Shown here piece by piece: positions 8,662-17,064 of a DNA stretch of 64,000 nucleotides. Source of the stretch: REEB509 sp049314555 (lineage in GTDB: Bacteria; Pseudomonadota; Alphaproteobacteria; Caulobacterales; Aquidulcibacteraceae); assembly GCA_049314555.1 (NCBI GenBank), contig JBMOEW010000004.1:56735-120734 (forward strand). The letters are read 5' to 3'. The stretch's first letter is position 1. Every line of letters begins with the position of its first letter. The translations under genes were made by a program, and so were the position numbers. A model generated the notes under the pieces. That model worked only from the letters and a program-made list of their open reading frames with translations. It ran no database searches and was not told the origin of the DNA.

Positions 8662-10056
8662 CTAAATGGTTGTGGACAGCTGCTGTTCTGACTGCATCGT
8701 TTCGGCGGCTGCGACCACACGGTTGCGGCCGCCTTCTTTTGCGCGATACAAGCCGACGTCGGCCCGCTTGATCAGATCCTCTGCCGTCATGTCGTGCACA
8801 TTCGCCGTCGCAACGCCGATGCTGACGGTCACGTCCAGGGATTGATCCAGGCCGATCCGGAAGGGCGATCCTGCGACCTGTCGACGGAAGCGCTCAGCGG
8901 CCAGGGCCGCCTCATCCCCCGGAGTGTTCGGCATAATGACCAGAAACTCTTCCCCGCCCATCCGGCAGGCAAAGTCTGCGGGGCGCGTATTGGAGGCCAT
9001 CCGCAGGGCGAACTCCTTGAGCACAATGTCGCCGACATCGTGGCCAAAGCCATCGTTGATGCGTTTGAAGTGATCGATGTCTGCCAGCATCACCGAAACA
9101 CTATCGCCGCCGTGGGCCGCGCGATTGACGAGTGGACCGAGCTGGCCAATCAAAAAGCGCCGGTTGTAAAGGCCCGTCAGCTGATCGGTCACGGCCATTT
9201 CCATGCCCTGATCCAAGGTGGTGCGCAGAGCGTCGATGTAGCGCTTGCGTCGCATCAGGGTGCGGGCACGGGCCTTAAGCTCATCTTCGTCGATCGGGCG
9301 GGTGATGATGTCATGGGCACCCAACTCCAAGGCGCGCAGCGCGCGCGCTGGGGCATCGGGCTCCACCACCGCCAGAATCGGCAAGTGGCGCATGCTTTCG
9401 TTGGACCTGAGCTTGGCAACGACCTTCAGGCCATCAAACCCTTCGGCGCACAGGGACACAATAATCAGATCTGGGGAAGAATCTGGTTTTGGGGCCCCTA
9501 GGGACGATATCCGATGGTGGGTGCCCAAAGCCGTCTGGATGCGCTTCAATTGCCGGGCGTTGTCGTCCACCACAAGAATTTCGCCGCCGAGGCTGAATTC
9601 CACCGCGGGGGACGCCGCACTGCGCGCTTCGATGGCCCCCATGCGACGCCCGCTGGCCTCGCGGGAGCGCAACTCGTCGATCACGATCTTCAAGCGCGAC
9701 AGGGATTTCACCCGAGACATCAGCTGCACGTCATCGATCGGCTTGCTGAGGAAGTCTTCTGCGCCGACCTCCAACCCTTTGAGGCGATCTTCGCGCTGAT
9801 CGAGGGCTGTCAACATGACGATTGGGATGTGGCGGGTGTCTTGGTCTGCCTTCAGCCGGCGACAAACCTCAAAGCCATCCAGATCCGGCATCATCACATC
9901 GAGCAGAATGATATCTGGGTTCTGGCGGCGGGCCATTTCGATGGCCACGGCACCGCGGGTAGCGGTGATCACGTCGTAATACTCCGCCGCCAGCTTGGCA
10001 GCGAGCACCCGGACGTTTGCTTCCACGTCATCGACCACCAAGATGCGCGCGCTCAT
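8662..10056 (-). CDS. pleD: Response regulator and diguanylate cyclase PleD
   Basis: A 464-residue protein with the PleD layout REC-REC-GGDEF. The first receiver has phospho-acceptor D53 (LLDVMMPDLDG) and K105 in SKPID. The second receiver lacks an acceptor Asp (LIIVSLCAEGF), as expected for the dimer adaptor. The cyclase domain has GGEEF at 367-371, preceded by the allosteric inhibitory site RPAD (358-361), so product inhibition by c-di-GMP is expected. In Caulobacter PleD drives the swarmer-to-stalked transition at the cell pole. The gene follows divK by 11 nt on the same strand, so the two are almost surely co-transcribed. Confidence 0.97.
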   Translation of the reverse strand: MSARILVVDDVEANVRVLAAKLAAEYYDVITATRGAVAIEMARRQNPDIILLDVMMPDLDGFEVCRRLKADQDTRHIPIVMLTALDQREDRLKGLEVGAEDFLSKPIDDVQLMSRVKSLSRLKIVIDELRSREASGRRMGAIEARSAASPAVEFSLGGEILVVDDNARQLKRIQTALGTHHRISSLGAPKPDSSPDLIIVSLCAEGFDGLKVVAKLRSNESMRHLPILAVVEPDAPARALRALELGAHDIITRPIDEDELKARARTLMRRKRYIDALRTTLDQGMEMAVTDQLTGLYNRRFLIGQLGPLVNRAAHGGDSVSVMLADIDHFKRINDGFGHDVGDIVLKEFALRMASNTRPADFACRMGGEEFLVIMPNTPGDEAALAAERFRRQVAGSPFRIGLDQSLDVTVSIGVATANVHDMTAEDLIKRADVGLYRAKEGGRNRVVAAAETMQSEQQLSTTI

Positions 10057-10067
10057 GGCGTTTGCCC

Positions 10068-10433
10068 TTAGCCGATGTACTTGCGGATGGTGTCGAGGAA
10101 GGTGGTAACAGAGATCGGTTTGGACAAATACGTGTCGCAGCCGCCGTCGCGGATCCGCTTTTCGTCTCCACGCATGGCAAACGCTGTCACCGCGACAACC
10201 GGAATCACCTTCAGGAGCGGATCGGCCTTCAAGATCTTGGTGATCTCCAGGCCTGAAATCTCCGGAAGCTGAATGTCCATGACGATCAAGTCTGGCTTGT
10301 GTTGCCGCGCCAACGGCACAGCCTGACGACCGTCACGGGTTTTCACCGTGGCATATCCGAACGCTTCTAATAGATCGCCGAAGAGCTTCATGTTCAGCTC
10401 GTTGTCTTCGACAATCAGCACTGTCTTGGCCAT
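10068..10433 (-). CDS. divK: Cell-cycle response regulator DivK
   Basis: A single-domain receiver of 121 residues. It starts MAKTVLIVEDNELNMKLF and carries acceptor D53 in VMDIQLPEISGLE plus the conserved T/K positions in VTAFAMRGDE and SKPIS. The sequence closely follows Caulobacter DivK, which is phosphorylated by DivJ and PleC and controls CtrA through DivL/CckA. The start chosen gives the expected length; 17 extra in-frame codons upstream are not family-like. It is first in the divK-pleD operon and divergent from the ROK kinase gene. Confidence 0.97.
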   Translation of the reverse strand: MAKTVLIVEDNELNMKLFGDLLEAFGYATVKTRDGRQAVPLARQHKPDLIVMDIQLPEISGLEITKILKADPLLKVIPVVAVTAFAMRGDEKRIRDGGCDTYLSKPISVTTFLDTIRKYIG

Positions 10434-10513
10434 GTTTACGCCATCCGCCGCGGGCAAGCCTTTGATCCGACTGCGAAGCCTCAATACACCCTAGGCCTTA
10501 AGCAATCTTTGCC

Positions 10514-10544
10514 CGGGTGTTGCCAAAAATGGCAAAAACACCCG
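10514..10544. promoter_or_regulatory. Inverted repeat in the divK / ROK kinase divergent intergenic region
   Basis: The arms CGGGTGTTGCCA (10514-10525) and TGGCAAAAACACCCG (10530-10544) pair with one three-base bulge around a 4-nt loop. The element lies 24 nt before the ROK start and about 80 nt before divK. It could be an operator or a leader hairpin for either gene. A degenerate CtrA-like half (TTAA at 10498-10501, N7, TTGC) lies nearby. No T-run follows, so it is a poor terminator. Confidence 0.4.
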
Positions 10545-10568
10545 AAATCTTCTGTTATCGTCCACCCA

Positions 10569-11516
10569 ATGAGCGCCGCACCGACCCTGTCTGCCTCTGC
10601 CCGTCCCCCCGTTGCACGATTGGGGGTCGACTTCGGTGGGACCAAGATTGAAGCAGCGGTACTCGATTCGCATGGAAACATCGTGACGCGATTGCGCCGG
10701 CCAAATCCTGGCCAATATGAGGCCGCGTTGCGAACAGTGCATGAACTTGTGAGCGCGGTGTGTGGGCCGTTGGACCTGGAAGGCACCCCGGTGGGGATTG
10801 GGATTCCGGGGTCTCGCTCACCAAAAACCGGGCTGATCCGCAACGCCAACACCCAGTATTTGAACGGAAAACCGTTTCAGGAAGACCTGACCGCCGTGCT
10901 TGGCAGGCCTGTGCGCCTGGCCAACGATGCCAACTGTTTTGCCCTGTCGGAGGCGATCGACGGCGCGGGAGCTGGGGCTCCTTGCGTGTTTGGGGCGATC
11001 TTGGGCACGGGTTGCGGTGCTGGCCTCGTGGTGGACGGGCGGCTGGTCGAAGGGGCCAACGCGATCGCTGGCGAATGGGGGCATTTGCCGTTGCCCTGGT
11101 CTAGCCGGGAGGAACATGGTGAGCCCGCCTGTTGGTGCGGCCGACGAGGGTGTTTGGAAAACTGGGTGTCTGGTCCGGCAATCGCGCGGTGGGCGAGTTT
11201 GGCTTTGAATGGCCCCGTGGATGCACCGGAAGTGGCGGCGCGGGCAGCGGCGGGCGACTTGGAGGCGCGCGCGTGTCTTGATCTTTTGGAGGATCGCCTG
11301 GCGCGCGGCCTTGGCATGATTGTCAATCTGATCGACCCAGCCGTGATCGTGTTGGGGGGCGGTGTTTCTAATATCGCGGGGCTGGCCGAAGGCATCGCCC
11401 GACGGTTACCGGCGTTTGCGTTTTCCGACACGCTCTCCACCCAAGTGGTGGTGAACCGTTGGGGCGATAGCTCGGGGGTGCGGGGCGCTGCTTGGCTTTG
11501 GGGCGGGCCGCTTTGA
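10569..11516 (+). CDS. ROK-family sugar kinase (fructokinase/glucokinase type)
   Basis: A 315-residue ATP-dependent hexose kinase. The N-terminal phosphate loop is GVDFGGTKIEAAVLD, the catalytic Asp lies in LANDANCFALSE, and the ROK zinc motif is present as CWCGRRGCLE following GEWGHLPLP. The precise sugar (fructose, glucose, mannose or N-acetylhexosamine) cannot be decided. The ATG at 10569 gives a normal ROK N-terminus; an upstream in-frame start would run through the palindrome. The TGA overlaps a TTG start of dinB. Confidence 0.9.
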   Translation: MSAAPTLSASARPPVARLGVDFGGTKIEAAVLDSHGNIVTRLRRPNPGQYEAALRTVHELVSAVCGPLDLEGTPVGIGIPGSRSPKTGLIRNANTQYLNGKPFQEDLTAVLGRPVRLANDANCFALSEAIDGAGAGAPCVFGAILGTGCGAGLVVDGRLVEGANAIAGEWGHLPLPWSSREEHGEPACWCGRRGCLENWVSGPAIARWASLALNGPVDAPEVAARAAAGDLEARACLDLLEDRLARGLGMIVNLIDPAVIVLGGGVSNIAGLAEGIARRLPAFAFSDTLSTQVVVNRWGDSSGVRGAAWLWGGPL

Positions 11517-12799
11517 GCGTTGCGCTCTGCCGGCGCTGCCATAGCGTTGACGTGCGCGCTGGCGATGCGCGCTGCTGCAGTGCGCCGCAGCCGCTGGCCC
11601 ACCCCGAAGTGGACAGCTTGAGTTTGGCCCACATCGATTGCGATGCGTTTTTTGCAGCGATCGAGAAGCGCGACGACCCGAGCCTTGCGGCCAAGCCGGT
11701 CATCGTTGGTGGCGGCACGCGGGGGGTGGTTTCGACATGCTGCTACATCGCGCGGGCCTTCGGGGTGCGGTCTGCCATGCCGATGTTCAAGGCGCTGAAG
11801 CTGTGTCCGCATGCGGTGGTGCTGAAGCCAGACCTTGCCCGCTATAGCGAAGAAGGGCGCATCGTGCGGACCATGATGCAGGCGCTAACGCCCCTGGTGC
11901 AACCCTTGTCCATCGACGAGGCGTTCCTTGACCTTGCCGGGATGCAAACGCTGCAAGGTGCGCCGGCGGCATCGGTGCTAAGCCAACTCCAGGACCAGAT
12001 CGCACAGGAACGGGGACTGACGGTTTCGGTGGGGCTCTCCTACAACAAGTTCTTGGCCAAGCTCGCGTCTGAATTGGACAAGCCGAATGGGTTTGCAATC
12101 ATCGGGCGGGCGGACGCGCTGGAGCGCCTTAGCCCCCTGCCCGTGCGGGTCTTGCCGGGCGTTGGGCCGGCGGGGGCCAAGGCGTTGGAGCGGCATGGCT
12201 GGGCGCTGGTGGGCGATGTGCGGGCAGCTGGGGCGCAGGCGGTGCAGCGGGCGCTGGGTGACTGGGGGCTGAAGCTGCATGCGATGGCGTGCGCGCAGGA
12301 TAACCGGCCGGTGGACCCGGAGGGCGAGCGCAAAACCTTATCGGCCGAAACGACCTTCAACGAAGATCTTGCCGATGTGGCCGCGTTGGAAGACCAGCTC
12401 TGGCTGCTTTGCGAGAAGGTTGCCGCGCGGGCGCGGGCGGCCGATCTGTCTGGTGTTACCGTGACTTTGAAGCTCAAAGATTCGCAGTTTCGTTTGCGGT
12501 CCAGACGGCGGACGCTGGGTGAGCCGACGATGCTGGCGAAGCGCGTGTTTGATGTGGGGCGGGGGCTGCTGGCGTCTGAAGCCAACGGGCGCACCCCTTT
12601 CCGGCTGATTGGCATTGGCCTCTCGGACTTTGCCCCCGCCGCCAGCGCTGACAAGGGCGACATGATGGATCAGCTCACGCCCAAGCGCGCAGCCGCAGAA
12701 AAAGCCGTGGCGGAGTTGCGCGGCCGGTTCGGCAAAGATGCGCTGGCGAGCGGCCGAGGGCTAAAGGCGCGGCGCAAGCCGCCGGAGGCCTCGGAGTGA
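11513..12799 (+). CDS. dinB: DNA polymerase IV (Y family)
   Basis: An error-prone translesion polymerase of 428 residues. The palm-domain metal ligands are seen in AHIDCDAFFAAIEKRD and SIDEAFLDLAG, followed by helix-hairpin-helix and little-finger regions. Relatives in alphaproteobacteria carry a Cys-rich N-terminal extension before the polymerase core. Here it is LCRRC followed by ARCCS, so the second Cys pair is no longer a clean CxxC. I favour the TTG at 11513, which overlaps the upstream TGA (TTGA); an alternative start lies at 11492. Tight coupling to a sugar kinase is probably positional rather than functional. Confidence 0.94.
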   Translation: MSVALCRRCHSVDVRAGDARCCSAPQPLAHPEVDSLSLAHIDCDAFFAAIEKRDDPSLAAKPVIVGGGTRGVVSTCCYIARAFGVRSAMPMFKALKLCPHAVVLKPDLARYSEEGRIVRTMMQALTPLVQPLSIDEAFLDLAGMQTLQGAPAASVLSQLQDQIAQERGLTVSVGLSYNKFLAKLASELDKPNGFAIIGRADALERLSPLPVRVLPGVGPAGAKALERHGWALVGDVRAAGAQAVQRALGDWGLKLHAMACAQDNRPVDPEGERKTLSAETTFNEDLADVAALEDQLWLLCEKVAARARAADLSGVTVTLKLKDSQFRLRSRRRTLGEPTMLAKRVFDVGRGLLASEANGRTPFRLIGIGLSDFAPAASADKGDMMDQLTPKRAAAEKAVAELRGRFGKDALASGRGLKARRKPPEASE

Positions 12800-12895
12800 T
12801 TGGCGGTTCGCAGGGCCGCGGCATTCAGGGGCCGTGACATCGATGGTTTTTCAGGGCATGGCAACGGACACCTTAACATCAGGAGTTTGGTCGCC

Positions 12896-13357
12896 ATGGG
12901 CCGTATCGACACGCGATTGCAAGAGCTTGGCATCGTCCTGCCGGCACCGCCCGCCCCGGTCGCAAGCTATGTGCCGTTTGTGCGAACCGGTGGGGTGGTG
13001 CACGTGTCGGGGCAGGTTTCGATGGACGCCGGCGGCGGGATCAAGGGCAAGCTCGGGGGCGGGCTGAGCCTAGAACAGGGACAAGCGGCAGCGCGGCTAT
13101 GCGGGCTCAATCTTTTGGCACAGCTGAAGACCGCCTGCGGGGGCAACCTCGATCTTGTGGTGCGGGTTGTGAAGCTTGGCGGGTTCGTCAATGTGATGCC
13201 TGATTTTGATCCTATCCCGGCGGTGGTGAACGGCTGCTCAGACCTGATGGTGGACGTGTTTGGCGATGCGGGCCGCCATGCTCGGGCCGCGGTTGGGGTG
13301 GCCAATTTGCCGCTCGGGTTTGCCGTCGAGGTCGATGGGATTTTCGAGATCGCGTGA
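12896..13357 (+). CDS. RidA/YjgF family protein
   Basis: A 153-residue RidA-superfamily protein. Typical motifs are FVRTGGVVHVSGQVSMD near the N-terminus and ARAAVGVANLPLGFAVEVDGIFEI at the C-terminus, the latter with the Arg that binds carboxylates in reactive-imine deaminases. It belongs to the longer cytosolic subgroup with an insertion rather than canonical RidA. The ATG at 12896 follows AGGAG at suitable distance. The acyltransferase gene starts 13 nt after its stop, so the pair likely form an operon. Confidence 0.85.
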   Translation: MGRIDTRLQELGIVLPAPPAPVASYVPFVRTGGVVHVSGQVSMDAGGGIKGKLGGGLSLEQGQAAARLCGLNLLAQLKTACGGNLDLVVRVVKLGGFVNVMPDFDPIPAVVNGCSDLMVDVFGDAGRHARAAVGVANLPLGFAVEVDGIFEIA

Positions 13358-13370
13358 ACAGGACACGAGC

Positions 13371-14528
13371 ATGGATGGCAGCGGCAGCCTGACGGTCAGG
13401 GTCATTGACGCCCTCGCGGGGGTCGATCGGGCCGGATGGGACCAGTTGGCGCTGGCGGCCTGTGCGGCGCGCAACCCGTTCGTGAGTTACGATTTTCTGC
13501 AGGCGCTGGAGGAAAGCGGTTGCGTGTCGGCCCGCGCGGGTTGGGTGGCGCACCACCTCTTGGTGCACGGCGCAGATGGGGCTTGGGTGGGGGCGATGCC
13601 GCTCTACCTGAAGGGGCATTCGCAGGGCGAGTATGTGTTCGATCACGCGTGGGCAGACGCGCTGCATCGCGCGGGTGGGCGATATTATCCTAAGCTGCAA
13701 ACCGCTGCGCCGTTTACCCCAGCGACGGGGCCGCGTCTGCTCACGGACAAAGCGCAAGTAAGGGAGGCGCTTGTTTCTGGCGCGATCGCGCTGGCGCAGG
13801 AGGTTGGCGCTTCGTCCTGGCACATCACCTTCCCCACCGCGCCGGAGGCTGATGCGCTGGCGGGGCTGGGGCTTTTGCGCCGGACGGGCGTGCAGTTCCA
13901 TTGGTCCAATGCGGGGTATGCGACGTTTGACGATTTCCTGGCGGCGTTGTCCTCCTCGCGGCGCAAAGTGATCAAGCGTGAACGGCGCGAAGCACTGGCG
14001 GGGCGCACGGTGCGGCGGCTTTCTGGCTATGACATCACCGAAGCGGACTGGGACTTTTTCTTCGCCTGCTATCAAGACACGGGCGGGCGCAAATGGGGCA
14101 GCCCCTACCTCAACCGTGCGTTCTTCAGCCTGATTGGCGAACGGATGGGCAAAGACATCATCTTGCTGATCGCAGAGGACGCGGGGCGGCCGGTGGCTGC
14201 GGCCTTGAACTTTGTGGGCGGCGACTGCCTCTATGGGCGATACTGGGGGCGCGTTGCCGACGTCGCGTTCTTGCACTTTGAACTTTGCTATTATCAAGCA
14301 ATTGAGATCGCGATCGAACGGGGTCTGGCGCGGGTTGAAGCGGGCGCGCAGGGCGAACACAAGCTTGCCCGTGGCTACGCGCCGGTTGCGACCCATTCCG
14401 CACACTGGATTGCCCATCCTGGGCTGTTGTCGGCGGTGGCGCGCTATCTGGAGGCTGAGCGCCCGGCGGTGGCAGACGAAATCGAGACGCTCGATAGCTT
14501 CACGCCGTTCAAGGAAAACCTTTCCTAG
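13371..14528 (+). CDS. COG3146-type (DUF482) GNAT-fold acyltransferase
   Basis: A 385-residue protein of the family described as predicted peptidogalycan-type N-acyltransferases. Recognisable segments are NPFVSYDFLQALEESG near the start, the PYLNRAFFSLIGERMG block, and GEHKLARGYAPV near the end. The protein appears cytosolic with no signal peptide. The substrate is unknown. The ATG at 13371 was chosen because it follows the RidA stop directly; the frame extends upstream but overlaps RidA. It is convergent with the next gene, their ends overlapping by 4 nt. Confidence 0.85.
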   Translation: MDGSGSLTVRVIDALAGVDRAGWDQLALAACAARNPFVSYDFLQALEESGCVSARAGWVAHHLLVHGADGAWVGAMPLYLKGHSQGEYVFDHAWADALHRAGGRYYPKLQTAAPFTPATGPRLLTDKAQVREALVSGAIALAQEVGASSWHITFPTAPEADALAGLGLLRRTGVQFHWSNAGYATFDDFLAALSSSRRKVIKRERREALAGRTVRRLSGYDITEADWDFFFACYQDTGGRKWGSPYLNRAFFSLIGERMGKDIILLIAEDAGRPVAAALNFVGGDCLYGRYWGRVADVAFLHFELCYYQAIEIAIERGLARVEAGAQGEHKLARGYAPVATHSAHWIAHPGLLSAVARYLEAERPAVADEIETLDSFTPFKENLS

Positions 14529-15106
14529 GATGCGTCATAGGCGCGGCGCAAAAGCGTGATCAAGTGCGCGTCGGTGGCGGTTGGGTCCGCCATCGGTACC
14601 ACCGCGCGCAGGCGCTCTGACCAGGACTCTTTGGCTTTTGGTGCCATTAGGCGGGGATCGGCGTCCGCCGCCAGCGCGAGGCCCAAGCGGGCCCCATCCG
14701 GCTTGGCGGGGCTTAGGGCGGCAAACTGAAACGACTTGGAAAAAGCCGTGTAGCCTTTGCGCTGGGTAACGATCAGGCCGTCCCAGTCTGCCAGCGCTGC
14801 GTTCAGGGCGGCCAAAAGGGCGCGTTGGTTCGGGGTCTGCCAGAGCGCGTCCGCCAGCGCGTCGGGGTTATCCCAGCCAATCGCACCAAAGGCCGCATCG
14901 AGCACAGTGCTGGCGCGGTTCTGGCCCAAGCCATGGTTGGCCTTGAGCCACTCCAGGCGCTTTTTGTGGGCGGTTTCGGGGCAGGTTTGCTTGACCAGGG
15001 CTGCCCAGTCTTCCAACGAGCGGTCGGTGTCTTTTTCCAAACCTTCGCGCACCGCTTGAAACCACTGCGCCTGGCGCGGCGTTAAGGGCGGCGGGGCCTT
15101 CGACAT
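14525..15106 (-). CDS. DUF4287 / DUF5655 domain protein
   Basis: A 193-residue cytosolic protein. The N-terminal part carries the DUF4287 pattern (CPETAHKKRLEWLKANHGLG), and the C-terminal part matches DUF5655 (VTQRKGYTAFSKSFQFAAL ... SWSERLRAVV). Both domains have no established function. The ATG at 15106 has AAGGA about 8 nt upstream; a TTG three codons earlier is less likely. The 3' end overlaps the acyltransferase 3' end by 4 nt in convergent orientation. Confidence 0.85.
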   Translation of the reverse strand: MSKAPPPLTPRQAQWFQAVREGLEKDTDRSLEDWAALVKQTCPETAHKKRLEWLKANHGLGQNRASTVLDAAFGAIGWDNPDALADALWQTPNQRALLAALNAALADWDGLIVTQRKGYTAFSKSFQFAALSPAKPDGARLGLALAADADPRLMAPKAKESWSERLRAVVPMADPTATDAHLITLLRRAYDAS

Positions 15107-15162
15107 GGTTCGCAATCCTTGGCGCTGATGCTAGGGATTAAGTCTATAATCGGGAGCGGTTC

Positions 15163-15609
15163 ATGAGCCTAGCGGGCACCTACGACACGGCCAATGTGTT
15201 TGGGAAAATTCTGCGCGGTGAGATCCCATGCGCGCGGATTTTTGAAGATGACCTTGTGTTGGCCATCATGGACGCTTTCCCGCAAACGCGCGGCCACACG
15301 CTTGTGATTCCCAAAGGTGTTGAGGCGCGCAACCTGTTGGACCTGCCCGCCTCAATGGTGGGTGCGTACTTCCAGCGCGTGCAGTATGTGGCGCAGGCGG
15401 TCACGACGGCGCTTGCCCCAGATGGCCTGCGGATCATGCAGTTTAACGGCACGGCAGCGGGGCAAACGGTGTTCCATTTGCACGTGCACATCCTGCCCAT
15501 TTACAGCGACACGCGCATCGCCGGCCACGGGGAAACCAAGGCGGACATGGGCACGCTGCAAGCCTTGGCCACCCAGATCGCAGCGGCGCTGAGGCCCTTA
15601 AGCGCCTAG
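15163..15609 (+). CDS. HIT family (histidine triad) nucleotide-binding protein
   Basis: A 148-residue HIT-fold protein, probably a nucleotide hydrolase or transferase of the Hint/Fhit type. The histidine triad reads HLHVHILP, preceded by MQFNGTAAGQTVFH. The N-terminus NVFGKILRGEIPCARIFED and the GHTLVIPK block are typical of Hint proteins. The ATG at 15163 has GGGAG just upstream. Substrate assignment is not possible from sequence alone. It is convergent with the DUF1499 gene, overlapping it by 12 nt. Confidence 0.93.
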   Translation: MSLAGTYDTANVFGKILRGEIPCARIFEDDLVLAIMDAFPQTRGHTLVIPKGVEARNLLDLPASMVGAYFQRVQYVAQAVTTALAPDGLRIMQFNGTAAGQTVFHLHVHILPIYSDTRIAGHGETKADMGTLQALATQIAAALRPLSA

Positions 15610-15993
15610 GCGCGCCGCGATTGCAGCCAGGATCCGCTCACCGCGCTTTTTGTTGACGCCCCAGTCGCCATAGCCAACCCGCGAGCGGCTGTAGAGCGCG
15701 AGCGACACACGGCCATCGCCGAGAGGGACGACCTTCGCGTCAATGTCATCGACAAAGCGCATCAGGCTTGAGGTTGCAGTGAAGGCAAATTGGCCGGTCG
15801 CTGCATCGGCTGCGGCCTGCGCGGTGCGGGGTTCGCTGGCCATGGCAGCGATCAGGGCCTCTCGCATGGCCTGCGGGGTGGCGAGGTAAACCGGGGCCAA
15901 ACGATGCGGACGCGCGGACTTGCAAAGGCCTTCTGGCGCGCAAAGCCACGTGTTTGGAGTGCGCGGCAGGGTCAGGGAGGTGAAATCGATCAT
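15598..15993 (-). CDS. DUF1499 family protein
   Basis: A 131-residue protein. The N-terminal pattern PRTPNTWLCAPEGLC and the central FVDDIDAKVVP and YSRSRVGYGDWGVNKKRGERI segments are those of DUF1499. Members are uncharacterised. There is no signal peptide or membrane segment in this copy. The ATG is at 15993. The gene stands alone, convergent with the HIT gene. Confidence 0.88.
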   Translation of the reverse strand: MIDFTSLTLPRTPNTWLCAPEGLCKSARPHRLAPVYLATPQAMREALIAAMASEPRTAQAAADAATGQFAFTATSSLMRFVDDIDAKVVPLGDGRVSLALYSRSRVGYGDWGVNKKRGERILAAIAARLGA

Positions 15994-16081
15994 GGCGGGT
16001 TAGGTCTCAAGTTGACTGTTCATGGGCGCGATCGGCGCTGTGCCGTTTTGGCTAGCAATGTTGCGGGCCGAGGCCAAACAC

Positions 16082-16113
16082 AAAAAAGGGCCCGACCGTT
16101 TCGGTCAGGCCCC
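16082..16113 (-). terminator. Rho-independent terminator of the phasin gene
   Basis: Read on the minus strand, an 11-bp stem with one mismatch (arms at 16088-16098 and 16102-16112, loop of 3 nt) is followed by six T residues (16082-16087). It starts 27 nt after the phasin stop. The layout is that of a classical intrinsic terminator and fits a strongly expressed monocistronic gene. Confidence 0.8.
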
Positions 16114-16139
16114 TGTTCGTTTTCCAACTGATCGGTCGA

Positions 16140-16610
16140 TTATCGGCCGGCAGCGGTTTGCATCAGCGAAGACATGGCGGTCATGCGCTCGTTGAGCGGC
16201 TTGATCGCGTCTTTGGTCACGCCGGCCATCAGGTCCGACATCACAGTGAGTTCAGCAACGTAGCTGTCGAAGGACGAGCGGGCATATTCGGTCTGACGCT
16301 CAACCAGTTCCTGCACGCTCTTGGAGGTCATGAGCGAGCGGGCCACAGCCATGTGGTTTTCCATCGCCGACTTGGTGAACGCCATGTAGCGGGCGCTGAC
16401 GGCTTCCATGCCCTTTTGCGCAACGGCGGCAGAAGCCACGAAGGCTTCCATGTTTTCTTTGCCGAACGCAGACGCTTCCGACATCGCGGCCATGGAGCGA
16501 TCCATGTTGGTGCGCATCGCTTCGCTCGAAGCAGCGGTGACGTGTTCGAAAGCGGCGTGGGCGGCTTCAGCGGTTTTCGGGGACTTCAGGGTCTTGCTGG
16601 CGGTGGCCAT
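16140..16610 (-). CDS. Phasin (polyhydroxyalkanoate granule protein)
   Basis: A 156-residue, almost wholly helical protein rich in Ala, Met and Ser. The middle region (GMEAVSARYMAFTKSAMENH, then QELVERQTEYARSSFDSYV) is typical of the alphaproteobacterial phasin family. Phasins coat polyhydroxybutyrate granules and control their size. The gene is monocistronic with its own terminator. TGC-rich motifs about 110-150 nt upstream may be PhaR sites. No PHB synthase is present in the window. Confidence 0.9.
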   Translation of the reverse strand: MATASKTLKSPKTAEAAHAAFEHVTAASSEAMRTNMDRSMAAMSEASAFGKENMEAFVASAAVAQKGMEAVSARYMAFTKSAMENHMAVARSLMTSKSVQELVERQTEYARSSFDSYVAELTVMSDLMAGVTKDAIKPLNERMTAMSSLMQTAAGR

Positions 16611-16672
16611 GGTTTACTCTCCGACGGTCAAGGCGCAACGCGCCCGAGGTGACTGTGCGATCCGCCGCTAAA

Positions 16673-17064
16673 CCTGCTGCTTGGTGAACAGGACTCAGCG
16701 GATATGAGGGGTCAATCTCATGCTGCAAGTGCGAAGTCAATCGCTTTTGTTGCACTGCACCATAAACTCTCGAAAGGGGATCAGAGGCGCCCAACGGCTC
16801 GCCAAAGAAGTGCAGCGAGCGGCCGGCGCACGGTTCTTGCTTAAGCTGACACTGCCCGGGATTTGTGCATTCGTGACTGGCTTGTCGCGCAGGCGCAACG
16901 AACGGTTAAGGCAATCAGCGACTCTGTCATGGTGGTCTGGTGATTTGTGCGGTGTATCGATCAGGTTGGCGGGACAGCGGCGCGCTGCTGTCCAACTGCA
17001 GTTGTGTTCACTGGGGCTTCACCCCTGCCGTGAAATATCCGCACTTGTGCGAGAACGGGGACCA
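16673..17064. promoter_or_regulatory. Divergent control region between phasin and the carboxypeptidase gene
   Basis: About 390 bp without a convincing gene. The phasin-proximal part holds TGCTGCAAGTGC (16721-16732) and TTGCACTGCA (16750-16759), TGC/GCA-rich motifs resembling operators of the PHB repressor PhaR. The rest must hold the promoters for phasin (leftward) and for the carboxypeptidase (rightward). An open frame running from 16720 into the carboxypeptidase is judged an artefact because it lacks a plausible start region and precedes the signal peptide. Confidence 0.35.

Noticed and set aside
16720..17064. A 115-residue N-terminal extension of the carboxypeptidase
   Set aside because: It would place a long Arg/Cys-rich stretch ahead of a good signal peptide.
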